64,000 nt of DNA from Sulfitobacter sp. OXR-159 (GTDB lineage: Bacteria > Pseudomonadota > Alphaproteobacteria > Rhodobacterales > Rhodobacteraceae), in assembly GCF_034377145.1 (NCBI RefSeq), contig NZ_CP139707.1:2802501-2866500 (forward strand), read 5' to 3'. Both the position numbers and the translations under genes were made by a program. The notes below the pieces were generated by a model. It made no database searches and had not been told where the DNA came from. It was given only the letters and a program-made list of their open reading frames with translations. Of the stretch, positions 27,616-35,968 are shown one piece after another (position 1 is the stretch's first letter; every line of letters begins with the position of its first letter).

Positions 27616-28037
27616 TACGATATTCACTTCTTGCCCTTGTCTGGGCGACCACGGCGCAGGCGGGCCACGAACTTGAGGGCCGCGACATCGATGCGGGTCG
27701 CACGCTCTATGCCGAGACCTGCGCGGCCTGTCATGGCGCCAACCTCGAAGGCCAGCCTGACTGGCGGACACCGGATGAGGACGGCATTCTGCCAGCACCC
27801 CCTCATGATGCCACAGGCCATACCTGGCACCACGACAATGCCCTGCTCTTTGAATATACCAAGCGCGGCGGCAGCGCCGCATTGGCCGCGCGCGGGATTG
27901 ATGATTTCGCCAGCGGAATGCCCGCCTTTGAAGGGGTGCTGTCGGACGCGGACATCTGGGACATTCTCGCCTACATCCGATCGACTTGGCCGCCCCGCGA
28001 ACAGGCCGCTCAGGCAGGTCGCAACCGGCCACATTGA
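27612..28037 (+). CDS. Periplasmic class-I cytochrome c
   Basis: 141 residues. A signal peptide (MIRYSLLALVWATTAQA) precedes a haem c domain with CAACH, and the distal Met ligand is probably in DFASGMPAFEGVLSD, followed by the helix IWDILAYIRSTWP. The ATG overlaps the multicopper oxidase stop. As the last gene of the copper island it could accept or donate electrons to the oxidase. About 100 bp of unassigned sequence follow before the convergent sulfatase gene. Confidence 0.88.
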   Translation: MIRYSLLALVWATTAQAGHELEGRDIDAGRTLYAETCAACHGANLEGQPDWRTPDEDGILPAPPHDATGHTWHHDNALLFEYTKRGGSAALAARGIDDFASGMPAFEGVLSDADIWDILAYIRSTWPPREQAAQAGRNRPH

Positions 28038-28137
28038 GGCCTTAGGCATAGAACGCCAGCTCAGCAGTGGCGTTGATGGCCCAGATCAACAACGCATGCC
28101 ACAGACCTTCGCGGTGCTATGGCATGCGCAGCCGCCC

Positions 28138-29766
28138 CTACCTCTTGGGCTTCTCGCCTGCCGCTGCAAAGGCAGCTTCAAGGTCGGCCTCCGTCGGAAA
28201 GCCGATCAGCACACCCGCCCGCGCTTCGTTGAGGTCGACCCCGCGCCCTTCAATTTCAGCGTCGGACATCGTAGTGCGCTGGCTGATGCGGCGGGTCCAT
28301 TGAAAGAACAGGTTTTGCAGCCGTTCGCATTCTTGCGCGGAATGCGGATCATCGCCCAGATCGTTGAACTCATCCGGATCGGCCTGCAAATCGAACAGCA
28401 TCGGGCGGAAGCCTTCGGCAAAGACGTATTTCCAACGTCCATCAAAAAGCATCGTCAGTTTGGCCTCGGCAACGCTCACGCCCAAACGACGGCGGGCTTG
28501 GCGGAAGGAGTAGTCGTATTCGGAGATGACAAAATCGCGCAAGGAGTCCGCCTTGCCCTGCATGAGCGGACGCAGGGACTTGCCCTCGATGATATGCGGA
28601 ACAGCGGCCCCATCGAAATAGTCGAGGATGGTCGGCACCACATCAATCGCTTCGACCAGCGCGTCTGACACCGTGCCGCGTGTGGCATCCGCCTCCTTGC
28701 TTGGGTCGACAACGATCAGGGGAATGCGTGCTGAAGGGTCGTGGAACAACTCCTTCTCGCCAAGCCAGTGATCGCCCAGATAGTCGCCGTGATCCGAGGT
28801 GAAGACGATCATCGTCTCATCAGTCAAACCCTTGGCGTCCAGAAACGCCATAAGTTCGCCCATCTGATCGTCGATCTGTTTGATCAACCCCATATAGGCG
28901 CCGATCACCTTGGTCCGGGTGATGTCACTGGTGAAGGCTTTGGACACCCGCTCTTCCATGAAGGCGCCGAAGACCGGATGCGGGTCCGTCTTTTCGCCCG
29001 CGCTGCGCAGCACCGGCTGATGGGTCTCTGGCGGGTACATATCGTGGTAGGGTTCGGGCACGATATAGGGCCAGTGCGGTTTGATGTAGCTCAGGTGCAG
29101 GCACCATGGTGTGTCGCCCGCCTCTTGAATGAAGTCCATCGCACGGCGGGTGATATAGGGGGTCTCACTCTCTTCATCCGATGCACGGGCCTTGGCGTCC
29201 GAATTGTCGAGGAACCAGCCGCTCAGGATGTTGCCGTCTGCATCCTCGCCACTGTTGGCGACGCTGTCCCAAGGGTTTTCATCCTCCCAGCCGCGGTCTT
29301 TCATGTAGTCATCATAGGCTTTGTTGCGCTTGCCGTAACTGGTGCTTGGGTGCAGCCCGTCGTCGCGCTCATAAGGCTCGAAACCACATTCAGACACCAA
29401 AGCGCCGATGGTGCTGTCGGGGGCCAAACCGAGGCGTTTCATCCCCGCGGCATCGGCGCTCATATGGGTCTTGCCGCAGAGTGCCGTGCGCACGCCCAGG
29501 GGGCGCAAATGGTCGCCCAGGGTCATCTCGCCTACTTTCAGCGGCACGTTGTTCCACGTCGATCCATGCGAACTGACGTAGCGGCCCGTGTAGAAAGACA
29601 TGCGCGATGGGCCGCAGATCGTCGACTGCACATAGGCGCGATCAAACCGCACGCCGCGTTTGGCCAAAGCGTCAATATGCGGCGTATCAAGCCCCGGATG
29701 CCCTGCGCAGGACAGGTAATCCCATCGCAGTTGATCACACATGATGAAGAGTACGTTTTTTGTCAT
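28138..29766 (-). CDS. Sulfatase-family hydrolase (arylsulfatase/phosphonate monoester hydrolase-like)
   Basis: 542 residues of the alkaline-phosphatase superfamily. Cys51 in CGPSRMSFYTGR is the residue converted to formylglycine. Metal ligands include Asp11 and TSDHGDYLGDH. The context around the active-site Cys (TGRYVSSHGSTWNN) resembles phosphonate monoester hydrolases and related arylsulfatases, so the ester type cannot be assigned. It has no signal peptide, so it acts in the cytosol, presumably on a compound imported by the TAXI-TRAP transporter encoded just upstream. It needs a formylglycine-generating enzyme, not present here. Confidence 0.88.
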   Translation of the reverse strand: MTKNVLFIMCDQLRWDYLSCAGHPGLDTPHIDALAKRGVRFDRAYVQSTICGPSRMSFYTGRYVSSHGSTWNNVPLKVGEMTLGDHLRPLGVRTALCGKTHMSADAAGMKRLGLAPDSTIGALVSECGFEPYERDDGLHPSTSYGKRNKAYDDYMKDRGWEDENPWDSVANSGEDADGNILSGWFLDNSDAKARASDEESETPYITRRAMDFIQEAGDTPWCLHLSYIKPHWPYIVPEPYHDMYPPETHQPVLRSAGEKTDPHPVFGAFMEERVSKAFTSDITRTKVIGAYMGLIKQIDDQMGELMAFLDAKGLTDETMIVFTSDHGDYLGDHWLGEKELFHDPSARIPLIVVDPSKEADATRGTVSDALVEAIDVVPTILDYFDGAAVPHIIEGKSLRPLMQGKADSLRDFVISEYDYSFRQARRRLGVSVAEAKLTMLFDGRWKYVFAEGFRPMLFDLQADPDEFNDLGDDPHSAQECERLQNLFFQWTRRISQRTTMSDAEIEGRGVDLNEARAGVLIGFPTEADLEAAFAAAGEKPKR

Positions 29767-29808
29767 GATGGCGTCCGGGTCCGAGGTGTATTTAAGCTAT
29801 AGCAGAGG

Positions 29809-29835
29809 GGACCGGGGCTGGGCGCGCCCCGGTCC
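29809..29835 (-). promoter_or_regulatory. Intercistronic hairpin between TRAP binding-protein and sulfatase genes
   Basis: Perfect 10-bp arms GGACCGGGGC (29809-29818) and GCCCCGGTCC (29826-29835) with a 7-nt loop and no T-run. It follows the binding-protein gene, as do the hairpins in the ABC operons of this window, and may stabilise the upstream mRNA. Confidence 0.6.
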
Positions 29836-29841
29836 TTGAGG

Positions 29842-30873
29842 TTAGGCTTTCGCCGCGTCAGGGATTTCGACCCCCAGTTCGGTCAAGGCACGCAAAGCGC
29901 CGGGGTGCAGCAGCAGGTTGATGTCTTGCACAGCGCCCGCTGGCGTGATTGCCCGCAGCCAAGGTGCACTTTCGCCCGCTTCTTTGACACCCTCGTAGAA
30001 GGCTTTGGTCATCTGATAGATCATCTCCTCGTCCGCGTCCTTGTTGGTGACGATCCCAACGGTGACGCCCAGTGTCGTGACATCCCCCTCATTGGCCTGA
30101 TTGTCGCCATAGATGCCCGCAGGCAGCGTGGCCGCGCTGAAGCCCGGGCGGCCAACAAGCGCCTGAACGCCTTCGGTTTCAAGCGTATCGGCAGGTATAC
30201 CAAGGAAGCGGATCTTGTTGGTCACCGCGATTTGGGTCAGCGCGGGGCTGGGGGCATTGGTGGGATTACAGTACACGTCGAGGTTGCCGTCTTGGAACGC
30301 CGCCGCGGCCGCGTCCCAGCCGAGTTTGACGGCTTCGTAATCAGTGCCCTCTTCCAGCCCGGCCACGGCTTTGAACAGACGTGCCATCGTGGCGTAGGCC
30401 GCGCCTCCGGGGGGGCCAAGGAACACGCGCTTGCCGGCGATCTGATCTATCGATGTAATACCAGAGGAATCGTAAACGGCGATGTGATAGACACCCATCG
30501 GAAAGTTCAGCACGGTGCGCAGGTTGTTGACCAGTTCAGGCGCCTGTTCGATCTTCTCATACATGGCGGCCTGGCGGCGCATCAGCGCATGGATGGCGGG
30601 CGAGGACATGCAGAAATCGCTGCGTCCCATGGCCACTTCAAGCACATGGCGCGTGGCAGCGCCCGTCGCGTTCAACTGAATCTCATAGTCTGGCAGCGCG
30701 CCGTTCACGATGCTCGCGAAGGTGGTCATCACAAGGTTCGGGCTAGTGCCAGGCCCAAGCGTCGACATGCGCAGGATATCTTTCGCAAAAGCCCCGCCGG
30801 GCAAAGCGGCGAGCGCGGCGGCACCTGTGGCGGTGCCTAAAAAACTACGGCGTGAGAATGTTGGGTTGGTCAT
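29842..30873 (-). CDS. TAXI-family TRAP transporter solute-binding protein
   Basis: 343 residues. The Tat signal is SRRSFLGTATGAAALAALPG. The mature part starts DILRMSTLGPGTSPNLVMTTF and continues with FPMGVYHIAVYDSSGITSIDQIAGKRVFLGPPGG, typical of TAXI binding proteins. It captures a small organic acid or related solute in the periplasm and passes it to the fused TRAP permease encoded 18 bp upstream. With the sulfatase downstream, a sulfate or phosphonate ester is a possible ligand, but this is inference. Confidence 0.9.
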   Translation of the reverse strand: MTNPTFSRRSFLGTATGAAALAALPGGAFAKDILRMSTLGPGTSPNLVMTTFASIVNGALPDYEIQLNATGAATRHVLEVAMGRSDFCMSSPAIHALMRRQAAMYEKIEQAPELVNNLRTVLNFPMGVYHIAVYDSSGITSIDQIAGKRVFLGPPGGAAYATMARLFKAVAGLEEGTDYEAVKLGWDAAAAAFQDGNLDVYCNPTNAPSPALTQIAVTNKIRFLGIPADTLETEGVQALVGRPGFSAATLPAGIYGDNQANEGDVTTLGVTVGIVTNKDADEEMIYQMTKAFYEGVKEAGESAPWLRAITPAGAVQDINLLLHPGALRALTELGVEIPDAAKA

Positions 30874-30891
30874 GGGTTGTCCTCCTCTGGA

Positions 30892-32751
30892 TTATGAAAC
30901 TTCGGGCGTCATGAACGCCCCGAACCGAACGGCGGACCAAAGCGCCACGGTGGCTGCCACGGCAATCCACGACACCAGCGGTCCGAAAAACAAAAGGGCA
31001 AAGGCAATCCCGAGGCCCAAGGGCGCATAGCCCGCCTTGCCTTTCGCCGGGTAGCAGGCGCGCGAGATATGCAGCACCGCCAAAGTAACGAACAGGATCG
31101 ACTGCGCGGACTGTACCAGCGGGTAGCCCGTCCCAAGCAGCATGGCCGGCTGATAAATAAACGCGAAAGGGATCACGAAACCGGGCAATGCCAGTCGTGA
31201 CGCCTCGATCGCCGTGCGCATGGCCCCTGCCCCGGCAATGGGTGCCGCAGCAAATGCCGCAAGCGCCACAGGCGGCGTTACCGCAGAGAGCACGCCGAAA
31301 TAGAGCACGAACATATGCGTGTGAATGATCGGCACGCCGAGCCGTTGCAGCGCTGGCCCCATGACCAGCACGATGATCAGATAGGCAGGCACGGTGGGCA
31401 TCCCCATGCCCAAAAGCAGACAGGCCACGGCCATCAGCAACAGCGAAATCGCCAACTGCCCATCCGCATAGCTCGCCACCAGCGACGCGAACCGCAGGCC
31501 GACGCCGGTCAGGTTCAAAATACCGATGATGATACCAACCGCGCCCACGATCACCACAAGCTGGGCCGAGATCAGGCCCGCCGAGCGAACGAACCTGACC
31601 CACGACGATACATCGGTCAAAAGGCCCGGCTTGATCGCGAAACCAAGCACGACGGCAAAGGCCACGCCGATAAAGCCTGCATAGGCCGGAGAAGAGCCGC
31701 CGACCATGGCAATGACGATGGCTGTCAGCGACAGCATAAAGACAATGATCTGCGCAAGCTCACGCCAAACGAAACTGGGCTTTGGCTGTTCGGAAACGTC
31801 CAGATCCATGCTCCGCGCCGCACTTGAGGTCGCCATGAACAACCCAACGTAATAAAGGATCGCCGGAACGGCGGCCGCCGCGCAGATGGTCAGATAGGGC
31901 TCACCGGTGACATCGGCCATGATAAAGGCCACGGCCCCCATGATGGGCGGCGTGATCTGCCCCCCGCTTGAGGCCGCGGCTTCGACCGCTCCGGCAAAAT
32001 GCGCTTTGAACCCGCGCTTCTTGATCAGCGGTATCGTAATGACGCCGGTGCCGACGACATTGGCCACCGCGCTGCCGGAAATCGTGCCGAACAATCCGCT
32101 GGCAATGGTCGCCGCCGCCGCTGGCCCCGAACGGACCCGCCCGGTCGCCGCAAGCGCCAGCTTTACCAGCACCCGGTCGATCGTGAGAAACTCAAGGAAA
32201 GCGCCGAAAACGATAAAGATCAGGATGGTCGAGACGACTGTCGCCATGGGGCGGCCAAAGACCCCGTCAAAGGAATACCATAGAACTTGGATCAACTCTT
32301 CTGAGGTCATGCCTGCATGGCGCATGAACCCCGGTGCATATTGCCCAAAGGCCCCATAAAGCAGCACAAGGGCCGCAACGCTTGCCATGACCATGCCAAC
32401 AGACCGGCGCGTAAGTTCGATCACGGCGATCAGCCCCAAAGTGCCCAGCCAAATGTCGGTGGAGGTCAGGAAATACAGCCCGGTTTCGATCTCTGCCGCT
32501 GCGCGAAAGTATTGAAAGACCGAGACCCCCAATAGCGCCGCCGTAAGCAAGGCCAAAGGTTTTTCAGCGCCAGTTTGGCCGCGTTCCATCTGGGTCAACA
32601 GGATCAACAACCCTCCGACCAGCAGCATCCCGACGCGCAGATAGGACTCGCTGAACACGCCAAAGACGGAAACGTAGAAAACGACGGCGATGATCAGTCC
32701 CGATAGCGCAAGGTTCAATCCGGTCACGGATTTTGAAAGCAGGTTTTGCAT
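30892..32751 (-). CDS. TRAP transporter fused permease (4TM-12TM, TAXI type)
   Basis: 619-residue, strongly hydrophobic protein. The small (DctQ-like) and large (DctM-like) subunits are fused, as in TAXI systems. The large part shows IASGLFGTISGSAVANVVGTGVITIPLIKKRGF and the inverted-repeat counterpart LLGMGMPTVPAYLIIVLVMGPAL. It drives sodium-coupled uptake together with the adjacent binding protein. It is the first gene of the operon that ends with the sulfatase and is divergent from the IclR-type regulator. Confidence 0.92.
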   Translation of the reverse strand: MQNLLSKSVTGLNLALSGLIIAVVFYVSVFGVFSESYLRVGMLLVGGLLILLTQMERGQTGAEKPLALLTAALLGVSVFQYFRAAAEIETGLYFLTSTDIWLGTLGLIAVIELTRRSVGMVMASVAALVLLYGAFGQYAPGFMRHAGMTSEELIQVLWYSFDGVFGRPMATVVSTILIFIVFGAFLEFLTIDRVLVKLALAATGRVRSGPAAAATIASGLFGTISGSAVANVVGTGVITIPLIKKRGFKAHFAGAVEAAASSGGQITPPIMGAVAFIMADVTGEPYLTICAAAAVPAILYYVGLFMATSSAARSMDLDVSEQPKPSFVWRELAQIIVFMLSLTAIVIAMVGGSSPAYAGFIGVAFAVVLGFAIKPGLLTDVSSWVRFVRSAGLISAQLVVIVGAVGIIIGILNLTGVGLRFASLVASYADGQLAISLLLMAVACLLLGMGMPTVPAYLIIVLVMGPALQRLGVPIIHTHMFVLYFGVLSAVTPPVALAAFAAAPIAGAGAMRTAIEASRLALPGFVIPFAFIYQPAMLLGTGYPLVQSAQSILFVTLAVLHISRACYPAKGKAGYAPLGLGIAFALLFFGPLVSWIAVAATVALWSAVRFGAFMTPEVS

Positions 32752-32874
32752 CGGTCCTCATCCCCCCTAAATGCGGCACCCCGGCAAAGACCTCCTCCGC
32801 CCCTGCCGTGATTGCGCAAAAACTAGACAGCGAAGGGGTAACGGTCCAACATGGATTTCACCAGGTGGAACGCT

Positions 32875-33660
32875 ATGACGAAATTAAACCGCTCCGTTGA
32901 ACGCGGGCTCAACATCCTCGAAGTTATCTCCAGCAATGGCGTGTGTTCCTTGGCCTTTCTGGCCGAGCGCACCGGCTTGCCCAAGCCGACAATCCTGCGC
33001 ATCTGCGCCACATTGGTCCAGCAGCGCTGGCTGACCCAAAGCAGGAGCGACAGCCGCTACAGGGTCGGCTCCCGTTTCCCGCGGGTAAATTCCCGCCCTA
33101 CGTCGATAGACACGCTGGTCGAAGCAGGTGCCTCTGCAATCCTATCGCTCTCTGATGCCACCGGACTTGGCGTGGACCTTGCTGCGCCAATCGGCAATGG
33201 CCGGGTCGAGATTGTGGACACAACGCGGAACTTTTCAATCCACGGTATCTTCCCCGATTGCATTGGCTACAGGCCCTCGCCTTTCCGCTCTGCACTGGGA
33301 TGCGCTTTTCTGGCGGCACTGGAGCCCGCGCAGGAGGCAGAATATTCCGCCCGTTTGGCCGTCCACACCACCGGCAAAGACCGCACCGCTGCCTTGGCGC
33401 TGCCAGCAAAGTTGCGCGAGGTGCGCGCGCAGGGTTTCGCCATCCGAGAGGACGGCTATTGGGGGCGTGCGGTGGATTACGGCGGCATTCCAAGCGCGAT
33501 TGCGGTCGCCATAAGCGCACAGGGTCATGCTGTCGGCGCGGTTAGCCTGATTTGGCTGGCCGAACAGCATAGCGTCGCCGCCATCGCCAAAGCGCATTTG
33601 AAAAAACTGACCGAAACGGCAGAGGAAATCGGCAAGCTCTACGCGGCCAACGTCGGTTAA
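32875..33660 (+). CDS. IclR-family transcriptional regulator
   Basis: 261 residues. An N-terminal winged helix (SVERGLNILEVISSNGVCSLAFLAERTGLPKPTILRICATLVQQRWL) precedes a GAF-like effector domain. The start at 32875 has AGGTGG about seven bases upstream and is preferred to the ATG at 32851. The gene is divergent from the TRAP/sulfatase operon, so it probably controls it in response to the imported solute or its product. Confidence 0.9.
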   Translation: MTKLNRSVERGLNILEVISSNGVCSLAFLAERTGLPKPTILRICATLVQQRWLTQSRSDSRYRVGSRFPRVNSRPTSIDTLVEAGASAILSLSDATGLGVDLAAPIGNGRVEIVDTTRNFSIHGIFPDCIGYRPSPFRSALGCAFLAALEPAQEAEYSARLAVHTTGKDRTAALALPAKLREVRAQGFAIREDGYWGRAVDYGGIPSAIAVAISAQGHAVGAVSLIWLAEQHSVAAIAKAHLKKLTETAEEIGKLYAANVG

Positions 33661-33696
33661 TTTCGTTGACCCGTCGTTCAGAGCTCGTCCGTTTGT

Positions 33697-33789
33697 TCAT
33701 CTAAAGCGCCCTGCAACCGGGTTGTGCGCGGCCAATACGGACAGTCTGTAGGGGAGGAAGTCCGACAGGTTGAAGTCATCCGATGCCAT
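33697..33789 (-). pseudogene. Truncated MarR-family regulator remnant
   Basis: A 30-codon open frame reading MASDDFNLSDFLPYRLSVLA followed by ten residues and a stop. The FxLxDFLPYRLSVLA stretch is the typical N-terminus of MarR-family regulators; the winged-helix domain is absent. It lies just before, and divergent to, an hmgA fragment. In many proteobacteria a MarR regulator accompanies homogentisate genes. I read it as the surviving 5' end of a deleted regulator gene. Confidence 0.55.
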
Positions 33790-33942
33790 CCGGAACGGCC
33801 CTCCCGCGATCGTTGCACCTGGAATTTTCTTGACGGATTGTCCCACGGCTCCCTATTAGTTGCAATTGTAACGATTCTGAAACGGCGGTTCTGGCATGGT
33901 TTATGGCCGACGCATGAAGGATCGAGGGGAGGGGAAAGATTG

Positions 33943-34194
33943 ATGACTGGCACTGACAAAAACGGGCTCAATCCGACCAGAGGGGACAGGCCCAGCTGTA
34001 TGCCCGGTGGCGACTATTTCGAGCCCAAAGCGCTCCCCGATGCCCTGCCCCAAGTCATGAACAGCCCGCATAACTGCAGCTATGGCCTTTACGGGGTGCC
34101 GCTTTCCAGAGGAGAGGCACAGCCTCAGGATGATTACATCGACGGCTGGGCGGATATGAAAATGAAGTTCGACAGCACGCCGGGTATGAAATAG
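33943..34194 (+). pseudogene. hmgA: N-terminal remnant of homogentisate 1,2-dioxygenase
   Basis: 83 codons. The segment CMPGGDYFEPKALPDALP, followed by QVMNSPHNCSYGLYGVPLS, matches the N-terminus of HmgA (consensus MPGFGNxFxTExLPGALPxGxNSPxxxxYGLYAEQLSG). The remaining 350 or so residues of the dioxygenase, including all iron ligands, are missing. The frame stops 4 bp before maiA. The ATG at 33943 has a GA-rich leader, so a short protein may still be made. The role, if any, is unknown; a decayed gene is the simplest reading. Confidence 0.7.
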
Positions 34195-34198
34195 CGCG

Positions 34199-34834
34199 AT
34201 GCTTACGCTTTATTCCTACTGGCGCTCGACCACATCCTACCGCGTGCGGATAGCGCTGAATCTCAAGGGTCTCCCCTATCGGATAGTCCCGGTGGACCTC
34301 GTGGCCGGGGACCAACGCAGCCCAGACTATGCAGCCAAGAACCCCATCAAGGGGGTGCCAACCTTGCTTCTTGAAGACGGGCGGGCGTTGACCCAATCGC
34401 TGGCAATCATGGCCTATCTAAACGAGATCGCGCCAGACCCTGCCCTTTTGCCCGAGCCTGCGTTTGAGCGGGCTCAGGTACTGGCCGCCGCACAGGTGAT
34501 CGCGACGGACATTCATCCGATCAACAACCTCAAGGTGGTCAGCCACCTGAAAACCCATCACGGACTGACCGCGGATGATGGAACAGCATGGATGCGCCAT
34601 TGGATGACTGAAGGGCTGCACGCCTATCAAGCGCTGCTGCCGGACGGCCCGAAATTCAGCTTTGCCGATCACCCGCTGCTTTGCGACCTTTGCCTTATCC
34701 CGCAGCTTTACAACGCCCACCGGTGGGGCGTTGAGATGACACCCTTCGCGCGGCTGCTTGAGATCGAAAAGGAGGCCCTGCGCCTCCCGGCCTTTGACGC
34801 CGCACGCCCCGAAAATCAGCCGGACGCCAATTGA
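34199..34834 (+). CDS. maiA: Maleylacetoacetate isomerase (zeta-class glutathione transferase)
   Basis: 211 residues, the normal family length. The zeta-class glutathione-binding motif is SYWRSTTSYRVRIALNLKGL near the N-terminus (SSxSxRVRIAL in the consensus). The cis-Pro strand GVPTL, the QSLAIMAYL helix and the C-terminal domain with LCDLCLIPQLYNAHRWGVEM follow. It isomerises maleylacetoacetate to fumarylacetoacetate in tyrosine/homogentisate breakdown, using glutathione. The dioxygenase gene just upstream is only a fragment and fumarylacetoacetase is absent, so here it may serve another locus or maleylpyruvate. Confidence 0.88.
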   Translation: MLTLYSYWRSTTSYRVRIALNLKGLPYRIVPVDLVAGDQRSPDYAAKNPIKGVPTLLLEDGRALTQSLAIMAYLNEIAPDPALLPEPAFERAQVLAAAQVIATDIHPINNLKVVSHLKTHHGLTADDGTAWMRHWMTEGLHAYQALLPDGPKFSFADHPLLCDLCLIPQLYNAHRWGVEMTPFARLLEIEKEALRLPAFDAARPENQPDAN

Positions 34835-35098
34835 AGGGCAGCTCATGCCTTCATGGGCTGAAAGCGGCAATACCGCCGGGACTGATGCTGCGTGTCTCAA
34901 TGGACGTCCGGGGCGACACCTCGAACGCCTCTGGCGATCTTGAAAACAGGCGGGCATCTAACCTGAAGCAATCGACATTGGCCCTATCACGCCTATTTTC
35001 AAATCTCACCGAATAGAGTTGTCGTCACTTTGCTGGTGGTCGCCCCCTAGCCGCATCGAATACTCTCGCATAAACAGTCTTTTTCTTCCGGAGCATCC

Positions 35099-35968
35099 AT
35101 GAGCACCAAATATTTCGCGCCACACGGGGGACATCCCGGGCAAGAGCAGCTTCTCACTGATCGCGCAGTTTTCAAGGATGCCTATGCGGTCATCCCAAAA
35201 GGTACGATGCGGGATATCGTCACCAGCTTTTTGCCCTTTTGGGAGGATACGCGCCTGTGGGTCATCGCGCGCCCGATGAGCGGCTTCGCCGAGACATTTT
35301 CGCAATACATCATGGAGGTACAGCCCGGAGGCGGTTCTGAAAAGGCTGAATTGGACCCGGAAGCCGAGGGCGTATTATTCGTTGTGGAGGGCGCGGCCAC
35401 TTTGCGTGTCGGGGGCGAGACTTACGAGCTGAGCCCGGGCGGTTACGCATACCTGCCCCCGTCGAGCGCCTGGACCCTGCGAAACGAAGGCGATGAAGTC
35501 TTGCGCTTCCATTGGGTGCGCAAGGCATATGAGGCCGTCGAAGGGTTGGATATGCCCGATGTGTTGGTCCTGAACGAAAACGACATCGAACCGACGCCCA
35601 TGCCGGGCACAGATGGCAAATGGTCGACGACCCGCTTTGTCGACCCATCCGACCTGCGCCACGACATGCATGTCACGATTGTGACATTCGAACCGGGCGG
35701 CGTCATTCCCTTTCTTGAGACACATGTGATGGAGCACGGGCTCTATGTGTTGGAGGGCAAAGCCGTTTACAATCTAAACAATGATTGGGTCGAGGTCGAG
35801 GCTGGCGATTACATGTGGCTCCGCGCTTTTTGCCCCCAGGCATGCTATGCGGGTGGCCCGGGGCGGTTCCGGTACCTGCTTTACAAGGACGTAAATCGCC
35901 ATATGGCGCTCCGTCCCGGCGCCGCGTCATACCCTCAACATCAGCGCCTCAAGGCTGCGGCCGAGTAA
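35099..35968 (+). CDS. allE: (S)-ureidoglycine aminohydrolase
   Basis: 289-residue bicupin. The N-terminus KYFAPHGGHPGQEQLLTDRAVFKDAYAVIPKGTMRDIVTSFLPFWEDTRLW is typical of AllE/YlbA. The C-terminal cupin carries metal ligands in LETHVMEHGLYVLEGKAVY (His, His, Glu). It releases ammonia from ureidoglycine to give (S)-ureidoglycolate, the substrate of AllA encoded at 44887-45372. It is slightly longer than the Escherichia coli enzyme. It stands alone on its strand, with its 3' end overlapping bhcR by 20 bp, placing ureide breakdown next to glyoxylate assimilation. Confidence 0.9.
   Translation: MSTKYFAPHGGHPGQEQLLTDRAVFKDAYAVIPKGTMRDIVTSFLPFWEDTRLWVIARPMSGFAETFSQYIMEVQPGGGSEKAELDPEAEGVLFVVEGAATLRVGGETYELSPGGYAYLPPSSAWTLRNEGDEVLRFHWVRKAYEAVEGLDMPDVLVLNENDIEPTPMPGTDGKWSTTRFVDPSDLRHDMHVTIVTFEPGGVIPFLETHVMEHGLYVLEGKAVYNLNNDWVEVEAGDYMWLRAFCPQACYAGGPGRFRYLLYKDVNRHMALRPGAASYPQHQRLKAAAE

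Noticed and set aside
33943-34194. Functional homogentisate dioxygenase
   Set aside because: Only the first 80 or so residues are present; the catalytic domain is missing.
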